From the NCBI GenBank assembly GCA_015680685.1, contig MNCI01013895.1, positions 1,087,681-1,151,680 on the forward strand: DNA of 64,000 nt, in the 5' to 3' direction. This document shows positions 23,257-35,533 of the stretch, one piece after another. Within the stretch, counting starts at the first letter, position 1. Every line of letters begins with the position of its first letter. The DNA comes from Gnetum montanum. Taxonomy: Eukaryota > Streptophyta > Gnetopsida > Gnetales > Gnetaceae. The translations under genes were made by a program, and so were the position numbers. The notes under the pieces were generated by a model, which saw only the letters and a program-made list of their open reading frames with translations, was not told where the DNA came from and did no database searches.

Positions 23257-26056
23257 ATGGCCCCAAAGCATGGACAACAAGAAGGTCCCTCTCAAGGTGC
23301 ATCTAAGCAACCCAGGAGAGGTAGAGGACAAGCGCTTGCTGAACAACATATAGATCAGGAGGCGTAATCCTTCAGTCTCCATCAAGAGAATCCTGCTACT
23401 ATACAATCAAGATAGGCAGAAGGTGGAGTTGCTACAATGCCTTAACAAGGACAACACCTCACGTTGCCCTTGGAGTGTGTTCAGGCCATTCATGAAAGGT
23501 CTACATTAGCAGTAGTGATTGTGGAATTGAACTTCAGACCCTTCATGGAATTCGCTCCTAAGGTTGTTAGGGACCAACTCAAAGGGTCCTCATTATGGCC
23601 TATCCTCTCTAAAAGTGATGCATGGTACTTAGGAGAAACGTACCAATTTTAGCACAATAAAGAAGAAGGTACCATGGTTGACATTGGTGGTGTGACTGTC
23701 TATATTTCTGCCAAGGCCATTTCGGAAGTGTTAAACCTTCCGAATATAGGGTCGAAAGTTGCTCATCTATCCAATCGCTCTAATGTAGATGCATGAAAGG
23801 TTTGGTTGGATAGGGTGTACGGTAAATAGGATAAGAGATATGGAGAATTGACATTGGAAGAGAGAATCTACTTCAAGATTGGTACTTATCACATCTTCCC
23901 TACAAAAAGATTAAATAGGATTTCAACATATGTGGCAAGAGGAAGCACAAATTGATGGGAAAGGTTAATACTAACCTACCCCATCTATATCTCATGGATA
24001 TCTTAAGGTGGTTCAAAGAATGCAAGATAGGGAAGTTTGCGTTGCCCTTCCCTTGTCTCATTAGGAAGTTGTGCAAGCATGCTGGAATTCTAGGGTACAC
24101 CAATGACATCCTCAGAAGAGCCCAAAATGCTTCATTCGTTGAACTACTAAAGCCACTAGCTCCAAGAAAAAATGCTAGTGAGACACTGGAGCTAGAGATA
24201 GAGCAAGAGCAAGAACAAATGGTGGGGCCTACTATAACACAAATTCTAGGGCCTAGCCAACTCCCAAGCTTAAGGCCCAGTCAACAACATGAAGTGGGAC
24301 CTAGTATAAGCTAGCAAGACCAACCACCACTACCATAGGATTATCGACCGTTGATGAGCCATCTCAGGGCCATCGCTGATACAGTCAATTGGGGGAGTGG
24401 TGATGATGCTAATCTCTTCCACATCATCAAAAATACCTTATGTTCCACTATATCTATAGATTGTGCACAGGGTGAGGTGTTCATTCAAATAGGAGGAGGG
24501 GAGACTAATTGGTCACAACAGATTTCAAGGAACGCTGCATCCTTTCAAGTGCAACTCGAGTCTAGTGAAGGGGCCACAATGATGGTCATGTAGCACTAGG
24601 ATGTAGCAAGAGCTAAAGAAGTGGTCATAGACCATATCAAAGAATACTTCAACTTCCCTGTTGTTCCACCAACAGACTTCATAGGAGCACATGATGCTCA
24701 AACATTGGTTGGTCCCTTGATGACTCCTACAAAGCATGAGGATGTGCTTGATCAGTTGCTAGAAATAGGACAAGTAATGACGTCCTTGTTTGACATCCCA
24801 CAAGATGTCACAATAGTACAATCAGACCTCACCTCTACCAAGGGAAAGCTAGTCATGGCTAAAATCAGGACCCAACACGTAGAAGTAGAGTTAGCAAAAC
24901 TCCAAGAGAGGCTCGTAACCTTGCAAGTTGCACAGTGGGACCCCTCTCAATTTGTTCCTATAGACTAGCTAGACACCTTCAGGACTAAGCAACTAACAAA
25001 CTATTAGCAAAAAATAAGGGAGTGATGGAGGAGAAAAAGAAGGCTAACTAGGATGTCTCCAAGGCACAAGCGCAAACCTACACACATGCCAAGGCACTTA
25101 GAGCCTTACAAGAGGAGAATAAATAGCTCACTGTTGATAATATTTGTTTGACCACTGTGGAGAAATAGAAGAATGATCTCGAAGAAAACTTTCAACAGCT
25201 ACGAGAATAATTGATTAGGGTCAATCAAGATATGAACTATTTGGCTAAATAAAATCAAACCCTCTCAATGGAGGAGGTACACATAATCCATCAAAATATG
25301 ACCATTGAAATAAGCATGTGGAAAAACAAGGCCAAGAGGCATGAAAAGTTTAAGGAGCATTTTTGAGACTAGGTGGGAATGTACAAGTAAGTCATCAAGG
25401 AGGAGATCCATATGGCCAAAGCCCACATCAATGCTTTCAATGCTCAACACATTGATTGGCAGGCCATATTGAACACATATGCATTTTCCCACTAGGCAAA
25501 ACTTAAAAGCTGAGACCTACAGATTCAAGACCTCATAGAGTACATGGAATTGGAAAACCTATAGTATGCTAACCTAGCCATGTTGATAGTAGGGTGCCCG
25601 AGGATAGAGCTTGAGGTGCAGGTAGCAACCAGCTACACCAAATATGAAATAGAATTTGTAGAGCACAAGAAAATGTTGCAGAAAATGGAAGTTGCAAATT
25701 TTTAACTAGAGGTGGTTAAAGTAAGCTACCAAGGACAAAATGATGTTGTAGCGGACTTGGCTTGATAGCTTACAAATTTTCAAGAGTATAGGGACAAAGC
25801 TAGAGCCTACGAGAAGGAACGAAAATTGTTTGCGGCCTGGTATGTCAAAGAAAATAAGATGTTCCTACAACTACCATGCTCATGGGAGGTGTCAGTTCCA
25901 TCAAACATTGGAGCATTAGCATGGATGACATAGGATCCCTGAATGAAAGAGGAAAAGCTCTAGGCACTACTTCAACGTCATCAAATTCCAAAACTTGGAG
26001 CACAAGACAAGGGGAAGCAACCCATGGAGGAGCCACCACCACTTGGAACCACATGA
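23257..26056 (+). pseudogene. second coding region of A (plant transposon-protein-like, coiled coil)
   Basis: ATG at 23257 starts MAPKHGQQEGPSQGASKQPR, a basic Gly/Arg/Gln-rich start. At 23480-23900 comes a globular part (FAPKVVRDQLKGSSLWPIL, then VDIGGVTVYISAKAISEVLN, LPNIGS), then LEERIYFKIGTYHIFPTKRL. This layout recalls the family annotated as putative plant transposon protein (Pfam PF20167) found in many plant LTR elements; I make the assignment from memory of the pattern, not from a search. At 24020-24120 is KFALPFPCLIRKLCKHAGIL. A long Gln/Glu/Lys-rich, probably coiled-coil region fills 24.6-25.8 kb, and the end reads KGKQPMEEPPPLGTT before TGA at 26054-26056. Stops and frameshifts are scattered throughout. 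No nuclease or polymerase motif is seen; function unknown. Confidence 0.55.
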
Positions 26057-26230
26057 TTTCCACAAAATTTTGTAATTTTGTGATTTTGCATTTTTTGTAT
26101 TATGTCCCAATTTTTTTCTATTGAGTTCTCCACTGTGGCATGAATAAATTCCTTGTCAGTCAATAATCCCATACCTATCCACTGTGTAATCAATGGGGCT
26201 TGTTCTCATTTTGACTCGAGGACAAGTTTT
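26057..26230 (+). other. Element A 3' non-coding sequence before the polypurine tract
   Basis: AT-rich, no ORF. The words CTCGAGGACAAGTTTTCATT near its end also occur before the 3' LTR of B (CTTGAGGACAAGTTTTCATT, about 35752), so this is a conserved element terminus. Confidence 0.55.
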
Positions 26231-26248
26231 CATTCAGTCGTGGGGGTA
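26231..26248 (+). promoter_or_regulatory. Element A polypurine tract
   Basis: CATTCAGTCGTGGGGGTA lies directly before the 3' LTR. B has CATTTAGTCGTGGGGGCA in the same place. The G run is the likely plus-strand primer. Confidence 0.7.
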
Positions 26249-27100
26249 TGATGAATCGTGATTCATCAGGCTGTGATATCGGACCCCTGATATCGGATCC
26301 ATGATATTATGTAAGTGATATTGCAGCCTAAATAACGATATCGGATACATGATATCATGGCTCTTGTGTGAGCCTATAAATACACTAGTAGGTGCACGAG
26401 AGGAGTTAATCTTTTAAGTTTTGAAATAGTTAGTTTTAGAAGTTAGTTCATTTCTTTTTCTTTCTCAACCCTTTCTCCCAGTGCATGCCTGCAATGTGAT
26501 TATTGTAATTGTATGACATCCTTTATTCGAGTGTGACGTACTTGGACATGCAAATGACTGAAAATAAAGATCAAGATTACTTCATTATTGTAGCATTTAC
26601 TTAGTTTAATTACTAAATTTTAATTGTTATTAAATGCGAAATGAGTATGACTTAATCACAAGAATCTATGTGTGATTGCTTGGTATCCCAGTAGCGTACT
26701 TGGATCATGTGCTTGGTAATCCTAGTGTTATTCATGCACGAGGTTTGAGATGTGTACGAATGATTAAGGAATAGATGCTCAATGCACTTAGGCTAGCTTA
26801 GATTCTCTCTCCCTATCTCCTATTAGTTTAACTCTCTTTCCCCTTTTCTCCTAGCTTAATTAAATATTATTTTCCATTATCTCTAGGAGTAGCATTAGTT
26901 TAGGACCACATCATACACCTCACCCTAGACTAAACCATATGTGACAAAGAAAATACTAGTCTAGGTGGGAAGACAATGAACTACGATCAAGGAGTAACTA
27001 TCTAGATACCACAACTAGCTCGTCTACGAAGTTCAACTGGATCGTGCATGCAACTCTCAGATTTGTATGGTTGAGTGTAGGGGTACCTCGCCACTCATCA
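26249..27100 (+). mobile_element. Element A 3' LTR
   Basis: TGATGAATCGTG ... CCACTCATCA, 852 bp, the same length as the 5' copy, followed by the duplication ATAAG. Confidence 0.9.
26275..26382 (+). promoter_or_regulatory. LTR A (3') U3 hexamer grid and TATA box
   Basis: Hexamers start at 26275, 26289, 26303, 26317, 26337 and 26351, and TATAAATA at 26375 (steps 14, 14, 14, 20, 14, 24). Full 14-mers read GATATCGGACCCCT, GATATCGGATCCAT and GATATCGGATACAT. Confidence 0.7.
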
Positions 27101-27105
27101 ATAAG
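27101..27105 (+). repeat. target-site duplication of A (right copy, ATAAG)
   Basis: Matches 19090-19094. The 5' LTR of B resumes at 27106. Confidence 0.9.
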
Positions 27106-27195
27106 ATAACTATAGATCCATAGAATTTGACCAGATCATGTGTAACACCTTAGTGATTTGTATGGTTGGGTGTAGGGGTACCTCGCCGCTCATCA
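27106..27195 (+). mobile_element. Element B 5' LTR, second part
   Basis: Continues the LTR after the A insertion (ATAACTATAGATCCATAGAA) and ends GCCGCTCATCA at 27195. It aligns with 36569-36637 of the 3' LTR. Confidence 0.85.
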
Positions 27196-27215
27196 TTGGA
27201 GCCATTGCTAGGGAC
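27196..27215 (+). promoter_or_regulatory. Element B primer-binding site (tRNA-Asp type)
   Basis: TTGGAGCCATTGCTAGGGAC abuts the LTR end; same tRNA-Asp complement as in A and C, with changes. Confidence 0.65.
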
Positions 27216-27358
27216 CTTTTTTATTATTTTATGCACTATCTAGGATCTAGTAAAAGTATTTAAATCATTAGAATGAATCTAAGAGTCATATCTTATGTCA
27301 CAATTACTACATCAAATTCTTAGAGCACATTGTGATGTTTGTTTGACTAATTGACAAT

Positions 27359-29940
27359 GTCTTCTTTTCATAGGAGCACTTCTTTATCCAAGCCTGATAA
27401 TGCTTATCCATCAAAGCCTTAATAGTATTAAATTACATATACTCATCTTGATGAGTATGTACCAAACTTCACTTTCATCTTACACTAGGATGAATAACTA
27501 TGGTGGTGTGACATGAAGGAAAACATTGTGTTGCCTCCCAATCATGTAGTCCTGGCAATGTACTATCAAATGCTTACACAATGTGGTCTTCAAGATTGCC
27601 ATGGGGAATATATCATGGAAGATTTTGATGTTAGGGATTATTATCCCACCGAAGCACAACACCTACGGGATTAGCAGCTGGAGTAGGGCTATGAATTTTT
27701 GAAGGGAAAAGGACTTAATGATTCTCCATTCTTGTTGTACCAACAAGCTAGTGGGGAACCCTTCTTAGGGGATTTTCCATTCAATGATGCTCCTCTCTTT
27801 GACTTTGGTAATGGAGGTTAAAACTAGAATCTACACTGCTCAATTCACAATCCTAATTTTGGTAATAAGGTATCCAATGATAAAGAAAGATCTAGAGGGG
27901 CAAGTCAAGATAGGGATGCTGACAAAAAGCATGATTGTGATTGTGATCGTGATCGTTGAGGAGGCGGCAGTTGACATTGTGATGGTGTTGATTCTCCTTC
28001 CTCTTCCCCTTCATCATCATCATCTTCTTCTTTGTCTCTAATCATGACTGCAAAAGGTAAGATCATGATGAAGGTGATCAAAATGAGCACAATGATTGAT
28101 GGGACCACAATAATCAAGGAAACCATTGAGATAGGAAAGATCAAGGATGTAGACATTCAAGAGAGACACATTGCCATGAACAAAGGGGTAGTAGAGGGAA
28201 TTTTAGGCACCATGATCAAGGCCTTGATGAGCCTTTATTTGCTACCCAAAGTATGCTTAATATTGTAGAGGTAGTCAGAATCCCAACAAGGCATGTGAAG
28301 GATAGCTGGATCAAATGGTTAGACATGAACAATATTTCTCGATTTGAAGGGGGATATAACTCTGATCTATAGAATAATCTTCAAGCTTTCCAAGATGCAT
28401 GTGCCTTGCAAAATATAGAGAAAATGAGTGTAAAAAACTAAATCTATTCCCCAAGACACTCATTAAAGAAGTAGAGAACTAGTATTGATCTTTAGAGCTG
28501 AAATCTATTAGATGATGAAGTACCATGCTTGAGTTGTTCAATGATAAGTATTAAACATACTCCAGAGTGTCCAACTTAAGAAATTAAATTCAATGATGGA
28601 AACAAGGAGCACATGAATCCTTGGATGCCACCATTGGCCGATACTATGCCTTGATGCATAAATGCCCTAGCCATGGTTATTCTTAATTGGCTCAACTCCA
28701 CCACATTGTAGACGAGCTTCGTAATGAAATGAAAAAAATCATTGGTGTCTATGCCCAAGGGAAATTGTTATAACTAACCACCTGTTAGGTACAAAAGTAA
28801 ATAGAGTAAGTTTCCAAAGAGGAAGATGAACTAAGAAAAAGAGAAAGTGCAAAGAAGTACAACCGTAGTCCTTCCAATCACAAGCAAGAGGTTCAATTCT
28901 ACGACAATGAGGATGAATCCATATTTGATTAGTGAATGCATAAGAAAGCCTTGCCACTTCAACAAGTTCAATCTAAACTCATGGCCAAGGTTGATTAGTT
29001 AAGGGACTTCATGGACAACTAATTTCAAGCTGTCCTCAAAATTGCTAAAGAGTTCTGAGATCAAGGTAGTGATCATAAGTGCAAGAGGCACAAAGAAGCT
29101 AAATGTGCATATTACAAAGGTAAGGACAAGATTGTTGCAATAGATGAGGTTGTAGGTAGTGAATAAAATTATGATCATGGATGTGATGTTTATCAATATG
29201 AACATCCTAAGGAATGTTGCCCTATTTTGTCACATCTATAGGAGTTTGGGGTGTATGCCTTACATCCACGACTTACAAAAAAGTAAACATTTAGAAGGTT
29301 ACCTTATCCTCAAGGAAATCTCAGGTAGTTCCACTAGCAACAACCATATTATCCAAGTGGAGCTCCACTGCAACTATACAAATAGTACCAACAATGGAAA
29401 CAACCAAAATCATGGGCACTTACACTACCAAGGCAACAACACCCTTACTGGTAGCCTAATCCATATGGTTACCATGTTCAACCACCCATGTCTCCACATG
29501 ACTCTTCCAATCACATTTATAATATTCAACCTTACTACCACTCTTCTAATTACTACTGAACTCCTTCACATGAAATAAGGGATAGAACCTCTTATCCCTA
29601 TCCTCCTATTATCCCTGCACATACTCCTCCTCTAGTTGCATAGCTGTCTCCTACTTCACCAATGCAAGATGAACTACCCACGTAATTGCAACAACGTAAT
29701 GCTATGAGTGTTGTTAATTTGCAACCCAATCATTGATTGGAGGGGTCAATTACCCAATCAAAGAAAAGACCTTTCCTTTGATCCTGTAGTCCACCTAAGC
29801 CTTTACCTACACTCGTGGTTGACAACCCTACTCTTGCCTCTTTCTCCATATCTAATTTATCTGGGTCTCCTTCAAACCAAACTCTGCCAAGGATTCATAC
29901 CGTAATGCTTACTCACACCGTGTTTGATTAGATTTGTGCA
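27359..29940 (+). pseudogene. Element B gag pseudogene (Athila type)
   Basis: ATG at 27359 starts MSSFHRSTSLSKPDNAYPSK. Readable parts: FTFILH..DE near 27466; DYYPTEAQHL near 27640; the capsid-like LDMNNISRFEGGYNSDL near 28325 with FQDACALQNI; a helical, charged region at 28.8-29.1 kb; HPKECCPILSHL near 29205; and a Gln/Pro/Tyr-rich tail. In-frame TAG and TAA often stand where relatives have Gln (the LHQDEQ segment reads with two stops), which points to C to T decay at CAG and CAA codons. Several frameshifts are present. Confidence 0.65.
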
Positions 29941-30400
29941 AGAAACCTTCCTAATAAATTAGCTGATCCTAGAAGTCCTCTAATTTATTTACAGATTACT
30001 AGGAATGAATCATGCAAGGCTTTTCTTAATTTAGGTTTTGGTGTTAATTTGATTTCTCATAAGATGTACACTGCCTAGAACCTGCCTCCTCTTAAGAAGA
30101 GCAACATCAAACTAGAATTGATAGGAAAGTCCATCATTGTTCCATTGGGATTGGTAGAAGACATTATGACCATTGTCTATGGGTGGTCTTATCCTGCTAA
30201 TTTCTTGGTAATCAAAGTAGAGAACTACAAAGGAGACTTTCCAATCATCATGGGAAGAGCATGGCTGAGCACCATAGATGTAAGAATGGGCATCAAAGAT
30301 CTTTTCCTAAAAATTCCTAAAGAAAATACATTCAAAAATATTGAGAAGAAAAGACTTCCATGCATCACGTAGCGATAGTAGGTGCAATTGTGTGCAAAAA
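29941..30400 (+). pseudogene. Element B aspartic protease region
   Basis: The readable core is KAFLNLGFGVNLISHKMY at about 30019-30072, where the family has a D-L-G-A/S active-site loop; the catalytic Asp is Asn here. The 84-codon frame 30118-30372 then gives GKSIIVPLGLVEDIM, NFLVIKVENYKGDFPIIMGR and AWLSTIDV, the usual second half of the retropepsin fold in Athila elements. It would release gag and pol proteins. The missing Asp and the stops make it inactive. Confidence 0.65.
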
Positions 30401-31880
30401 ATTTGGGCCATCAAGTAAGCATCCATCTCTACATGCAAGCAATGTGCACTAGAAGTAGAAATTCAAAGGTTTTTATACATAGCATCCATAAAATAGGAGG
30501 GAACCTAGTGGCTAACCACTGATTCAACAAGTAGCACATTTTTCATGGAACCAATTGAGAGCCTAACTTGTGAGTATGTCACAAGCATGGATGAACTTGA
30601 GCAAGCTCATGACCAACCCTCTAATGATACAAATGATGATACTTATTGTGGAGAGTTGAAAATTCTTGAGAACTTCAAGCAATAGCCCCTTGAATTGAAA
30701 ACATTACTGGTTGGAATGAAATATGTATTTTTGAAAAATAAGAAGCCAATTATAATCAATGTAAGACTTGCTCTAGAACAGAAAGAGATGTTGTTGAAAG
30801 TAGTTGAAAGATGGTCAACAACTTTTGCTTGGTCATGTCCTGAACTCACAGGGATTGATCCTAGAACATGCCAGCATTGCATTTACACTGACCTGGCCAT
30901 GAAGCCAAAACAATAGCCACAAAGGTAGTTGAATCCCAAATTGAAGGAAATCATCAAGGAGGAAATCAAGAAACTCCTCAAGGCAGGGTTAATCTATCCC
31001 ATTGTGGATAGCGAGTGGGCTAGTCCACTTGTAATTATACTAAAGAAAGGTTGTAAGTGGCAGGTTTGCATTGATTTTAGGCTATTGAATATGGAAACAT
31101 TCAAGAATCACTTTCTATTACCATTTTTTGACTAGATGCTTGACACAATATCAAGGCATTGCTACTACAACTTCTTAGATGGTTATGGTGGCTATAACCA
31201 AATCCAAATTGCACCAGAGGATCAAACAAAGACAACATTCACAAGTCCCTGGGGGACTTTTGCATATCGTAAGATGTTGTTTGATCTATGCAATGCTCTT
31301 TCCACATTTCAATACCTGGTCTTGAGCATCTTTCAAGAGTAGGTCAATAGTGGTGTAGAAGTTTTCATGGATGACTTATCCACCTATGGAGCTACATTTG
31401 AGAAATCCTCGGACCACCTTGAGAAGGTGCTAAAATGATGTGTCGAAACTAACTTGTGGCTCTATTGGCAAAAAAAGTCACCTCATGGTCTAGGAGGGCA
31501 TTGTATTGGGACACAAAATATCATAAGCAGGAATTGAGATGGATCCTAAAAAAATAATGGTCATCCAAGGAATAACCTGCTAGCTAGAAATAGTTAAACA
31601 TGTTTGGTCATTCCTTGGACACACTGGCTACTATTGATGATTCATAGATAATTTCTCTAAGATTGCAAACCATTGGTTAAGCTAATAAAGAAAGATGTTT
31701 CCTTTGTCTAGATTATAGAGTCTCAAAAAGCATTCTAATAACTAAAGGAAAAGTTTGTAGTAACCCTAATCCTCCAAGCATTGGACTAGTTCAAATCATT
31801 TCACATTATGACAGATGCATTGAATTATGCTTTGAGAGATATGCTAACATAGTTAGATGACAAGAAATGTCCATACTACA
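30401..31880 (+). pseudogene. Element B reverse transcriptase
   Basis: A linker (30401-30900) leads into RT. Frames 30929-31135 and 31136-31342 are adjacent, separated by one TAG where relatives have Gln (LPF, stop, MLDTIS). Motifs in order: EWASPLVIILKK, WQVCIDFRLLN, YYNFLDGYGGYNQIQIAPED, TTFTSPWGTFAYRKM and, after one more stop, the active site VFMDDLSTYG near 31363. FMDD with YG is typical of Athila-type RT. The thumb and connection (31.44-31.76 kb) are readable only in pieces (LEKVLK, then GHTGYY). Several stops and frameshifts. Confidence 0.8.
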
Positions 31881-32190
31881 TTCACTATGTGAGCCAAATC
31901 ATTGACTATACACAATTGAACTACACCACTATAGAAAAAGAATTGATGACAGTGGTGTTTTCTCTAGAGAATTTTAGCCATTATGTGCTTGGATACAAGA
32001 TGTTTGTGCACATAGATCATAGTGCCATCGAATTTCTAATGAACAAACCAACTGTAAGCCCCCATGTCATATAGTGGTTGGTGATCCTACAAGAATTCAA
32101 TCCTACAATGGTAGATCAAAAGGACACTAAGAATGTGGTCACTGATTACTTGTCTCAGTTACGATGGGATGACAAAGAGGACGAAAATCC
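31770..32190 (+). pseudogene. Element B RNase H
   Basis: The frame gives FHIMTDALNYALRDML, then YVSQIIDYTQLNYTTIEKEL and MTVVFSLENFSHYVLGYKMF, VHIDHSAIEFLMNKPTV, LQEFNPTMVDQKDTKNVV and TDYLSQL. This is the RT-linked RNase H of Ty3/gypsy, with the Asp of MTDA, the Glu of EKEL and the Asp of IDHSA in place. One TAG at 32072 splits the open frame. Confidence 0.8.
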
Positions 32191-33604
32191 ATTATTTGAT
32201 ACGTTTCCTGAGGAAATCCTCTTTATTGGAGCAATAAATGAACAAATTCCCAATGTGCTAAAATGGTATGATAACATTCTCACCTATCTTCTCACTCAGG
32301 AGATACCATAAGGGTTGGACCACCAAAAGAAACAATAGTTTTTTCACTAGGTAAAGCACTTCATGGAGATCAAAAAACACCTCTACAAGGTGTGCGCTAA
32401 TGGCTTGGTTCATTGGTATATCCCTAATGCTGATCAATTATACGTTCTTAGAAATGCTCATGAAGGTCCTTGCAAAGGACACTATGCTAGGAGATGCACG
32501 ACCATTGAAATCTTGATGGCAAGGTACTATTGGCCAACACTCTTTAGGGATGCTCACCATTTTATCCACTCTTGTGAATAATGCCAACGAGATGGTGGAA
32601 TGACTACTTGAATGGAGGGACCTTAATAATGGATTCAACCTTTAGAACCATTCAACATTTGGGGCATTGATTTCATGGGTCCCATCATGTCCATGTCAAA
32701 AGGAAAGGTGTACATCATAGTTGCTGTTGACTATAATACAAAGTGGGTAGAAGCAGCAGCCTTCATCAACTGTACATATTCTATTGCTACTTGGTTTGTA
32801 CAACAAAATGTTGTAAATAGGTTTGGTATTCCATGTGCTTTAATTTTTGACAATGGAACTTATTTTACAGGTATTACTTTTGGAAAGCTCATGCAATGTT
32901 TGGGGTTTGAACACAAACTCAAAACACCTTATCATCCCCAAGATAATAGTCAAGTTGAGGTTACCAATAGGGAAATCACAAGAATACTAACAAGAACTAT
33001 AAGCAAGTATAGGAAGGACTAGAGCACAAAACTGAATGATGCCCTTTGGGCCTACTGCTCAACTTGGAAACTTCTTATAGGCTACTCTCCCTATGAGCTT
33101 GTGTATGGAAAACTACCAATACTTCCTATTCAATCTAAAATCCATACACTTTTAACAGCTTGTGACCTTGACCTTGACTTTAGTTCAAAAAAAATTAATA
33201 AATCTCAACCTACTAGATGAAAACCAATTGGTAGCTCTATCATCTAACGAGTTGCACAAGGCCTATAACAAAAAGCATCATGACCTGAATATTAGAAAAG
33301 TCAAATTCAATCGAGAGACAAGGTTCTCTACTAGAATCCTACACACATACCTCAATGAACTAAGTTCCAAACATTTTGAGAAGGACCTTATATTATTTAT
33401 GAGACTTTTCCTTCTGGGACCATGATGATCTGTAAACTTGAGAGCCCAAACAAAAAACAGCTAGTCAACATCCAACAAATTAAACCTTTCCATGAGCATA
33501 TGTTAGCTAACCCAACAAACACCTCATCCGATGGACAACCATCCTCCATAATTCAAATATCCTTCTTTCAACTTAGTTGTGGAGGAGATGGCCATCAATG
33601 CTAA
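32191..33604 (+). pseudogene. Element B integrase
   Basis: The zinc-binding N-domain is at 32363-32610 (RNAHEGPCKGHYARRC, then RYYWPTLFRDAHHFIHSCE, then CQRDGG), keeping His-His-Cys-Cys. The catalytic core has Asp in WGIDFMGPI (about 32660), Asp in [10 protein letters not shown] (about 32850) and Glu in [10 protein letters not shown] (about 32955), with 35 residues between the second Asp and the Glu (DX35E). The frame 32675-33022 is open for 115 codons. Then come ALWAYCSTWK and SPYELVYGKLP, then a decayed C-terminal region to about 33604. No chromodomain is visible, as expected for Athila. Confidence 0.8.
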
Positions 33605-34068
33605 TCATTCAAGTGGCTCCTCAGTTTTTTAATTTTTTTTGTTTTACACATTTTTCATTTTACAACTTTTTATTTTACATGTTCTTAGTTTTACATCTTT
33701 TTGTTTTTATGTTATTAATATTTTCTAATTTTTTTCACACCATTATTAGTACATTTGATATTTCTTGAATAATTTACACTTTCTTCTATATTTTCTTTTA
33801 TTTGGTGTGATTTTCTAACTTTTTGTTAATAAGTTCTAGGTACATTGGTAATGTGTTACTTGATGGTGGTATGTACTATTATGTTATTTGATTGTTGGTG
33901 TCTAGTTTCTAGCTTTGAATTTTGTTATGGATAATTAGGACATGGTTTCTTTTTTATGTAACAGACAATGAGTCCACAACATCCACCCATCCACACACTC
34001 CATGGTTTTCCTTATTTTGAAAACATGTAGTCCCTTTTTCATTAATAAAATTTTAATAAATTTTTGAT

Positions 34069-34322
34069 TGGTAGTTTCTAGAATTGGGAAGGATTCAAAG
34101 GTTTCAATAGGGTGTGGCTTCAAGGGGATTTAGTATTCTTTGTACTTTNTTGGTAGTTTCTAGAATTGGGAAGGATTCAAAGGTTTGAATAGGGNAAATT
34201 TCTTATCATTTTATGCTAATTAATAAAGGAAGTTGAATAAGTCCTTGCATGGTGTGGTTCTCATCAGAANCAATTAATAAAGGAAGTTGAATAAGTCCTT
34301 GCATGGTGTGGTTCTCATCAGA
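34069..34322 (+). repeat. duplicated segments flanking ambiguous bases
   Basis: N occurs at 34149, 34195 and 34270. Bases 34150-34194 repeat 34069-34112 with one mismatch, and 34271-34322 repeat the preceding 50 bases almost exactly. The pattern suggests an assembly join rather than biology. Confidence 0.7.
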
Positions 34323-35509
34323 AAAAAATGATGAGAATTCAAAGCACACCCCTTGGAAAAAATAAATGCATACATCCTTCTATGATGTGGTTCTCATGAA
34401 GAAAAAAAAGAAAAAAAAGATGATGATTCAAAGCACAATCCTTGGACAAAATAAATGCATGTCTTTGCATGATGTGGTTTCCATTTCAAAAAAAAAAAAA
34501 AACAAAAAAACAAAAACAAAACAAAAACAAAACAATGGTAATTCAAAGCACATCCCTTAGAATAAATGGGCTACAAGCATTGGTTATGGGACTCATCTCC
34601 TTTAACTAAGGCCCTTCCTCACTTCCTACTTATTCTCCAATTTGGAATGGTTGTTCTGTGGGAGCACTCTTATGTCTCAGGGGATGGATTGGTCTTAGAA
34701 TGTCAATGTGAAGTCACTAAAAGTGGTTGGTTTTGGTTTGCACTAAGGATGGATCCTATCAAGTTATTTAACCACAAAATCCACAAGGGATTTCATGTGA
34801 CTGTAATTAGAAACTCCATTTCACACACACTCTCTCTTATCCATCTATGCTTTCCATGTTCCACCTCATTGTTGGTTTCATGTTTTGGTTCGATGTCCTA
34901 GTTTGACTTGTCCAAATTCTTAGTTAGTTACTTTCATGTTTTTGTACTTAACCTTCTACAACCATTAATCACTCATGGAGCTCATAGACTCTTTGGTTTG
35001 AAGTTTTGCAAGGTCATAAAAGGCCTGTGCCTGCTTTGGGAAGGACCCACTTGCATATCTTTTGGTTGGGTTAGTTAAGTTCTTTACCCTTAGACATTTT
35101 CACAATCAAATTATTTTTTGTTTATCTCATCAATGACATCCAATTGTGCACATTTTCACAATATTTTTCAAGTGAACTTTCCTTTTTATTATTATAAATT
35201 CTTAAAACCTCTTCAAATATTTCCTTATGTTAAACGTTTTCTGATCTAGTGGACAACATATCTATTTTACCCTATTTTTTAGCCTTCCCGCTAACATTAC
35301 TCAAAGAAAGCAATATACCACAATCACAACTTTGTTAAGTGCAACCACTGACAAGACAAGGTATTTAATCACTATGTGTTATACATTACATGCTAATGCA
35401 TGATCCTGTTGTGATTGTAGTGGGAAGCATGGACTGGAAGTAGGACTATTTTCACCAAGGATGATTCAGAAATACCACATAATGAGGACTGTTTGTGATC
35501 AAAGGATCT

Positions 35510-35533
35510 CTTCTCTCTCTCTCTCTCTCTCTC
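35510..35533 (+). repeat. CT microsatellite
   Basis: Twelve consecutive TC units. Confidence 0.95.

Larger units (their letters stand above)
19095..27100 (+). mobile_element. Element A, non-autonomous LTR element with a second coding region
   Basis: Two 852-bp LTRs (19095-19946 and 26249-27100), a tRNA-Asp primer site, gag (20098-21993), a non-coding spacer, an internal LTR-like promoter (22647-22743), a second coding region (23257-26056) and a polypurine tract, with target duplication ATAAG. No protease, RT, RNase H or integrase is found, so it must have relied on a helper; B shares its primer type and polypurine tract and is a plausible class of helper. The LTRs differ by eye at roughly one base in eight in the first 300 bp, mostly transitions, so the insertion is old, and B is older still. 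Confidence 0.85.

Noticed and set aside
27359-33604. Programmed readthrough or a reassigned TAG codon, because many in-frame stops are TAG at Gln positions
   Set aside because: TAA and TGA also occur, frameshifts are present and the protease Asp is lost. CAG to TAG by cytosine deamination in a methylated plant repeat explains it.
34566-34901. env-like gene after integrase in B
   Set aside because: 111 codons without signal peptide, membrane span pattern or similarity I recognise; the region is otherwise non-coding tail shared with gag-only elements.
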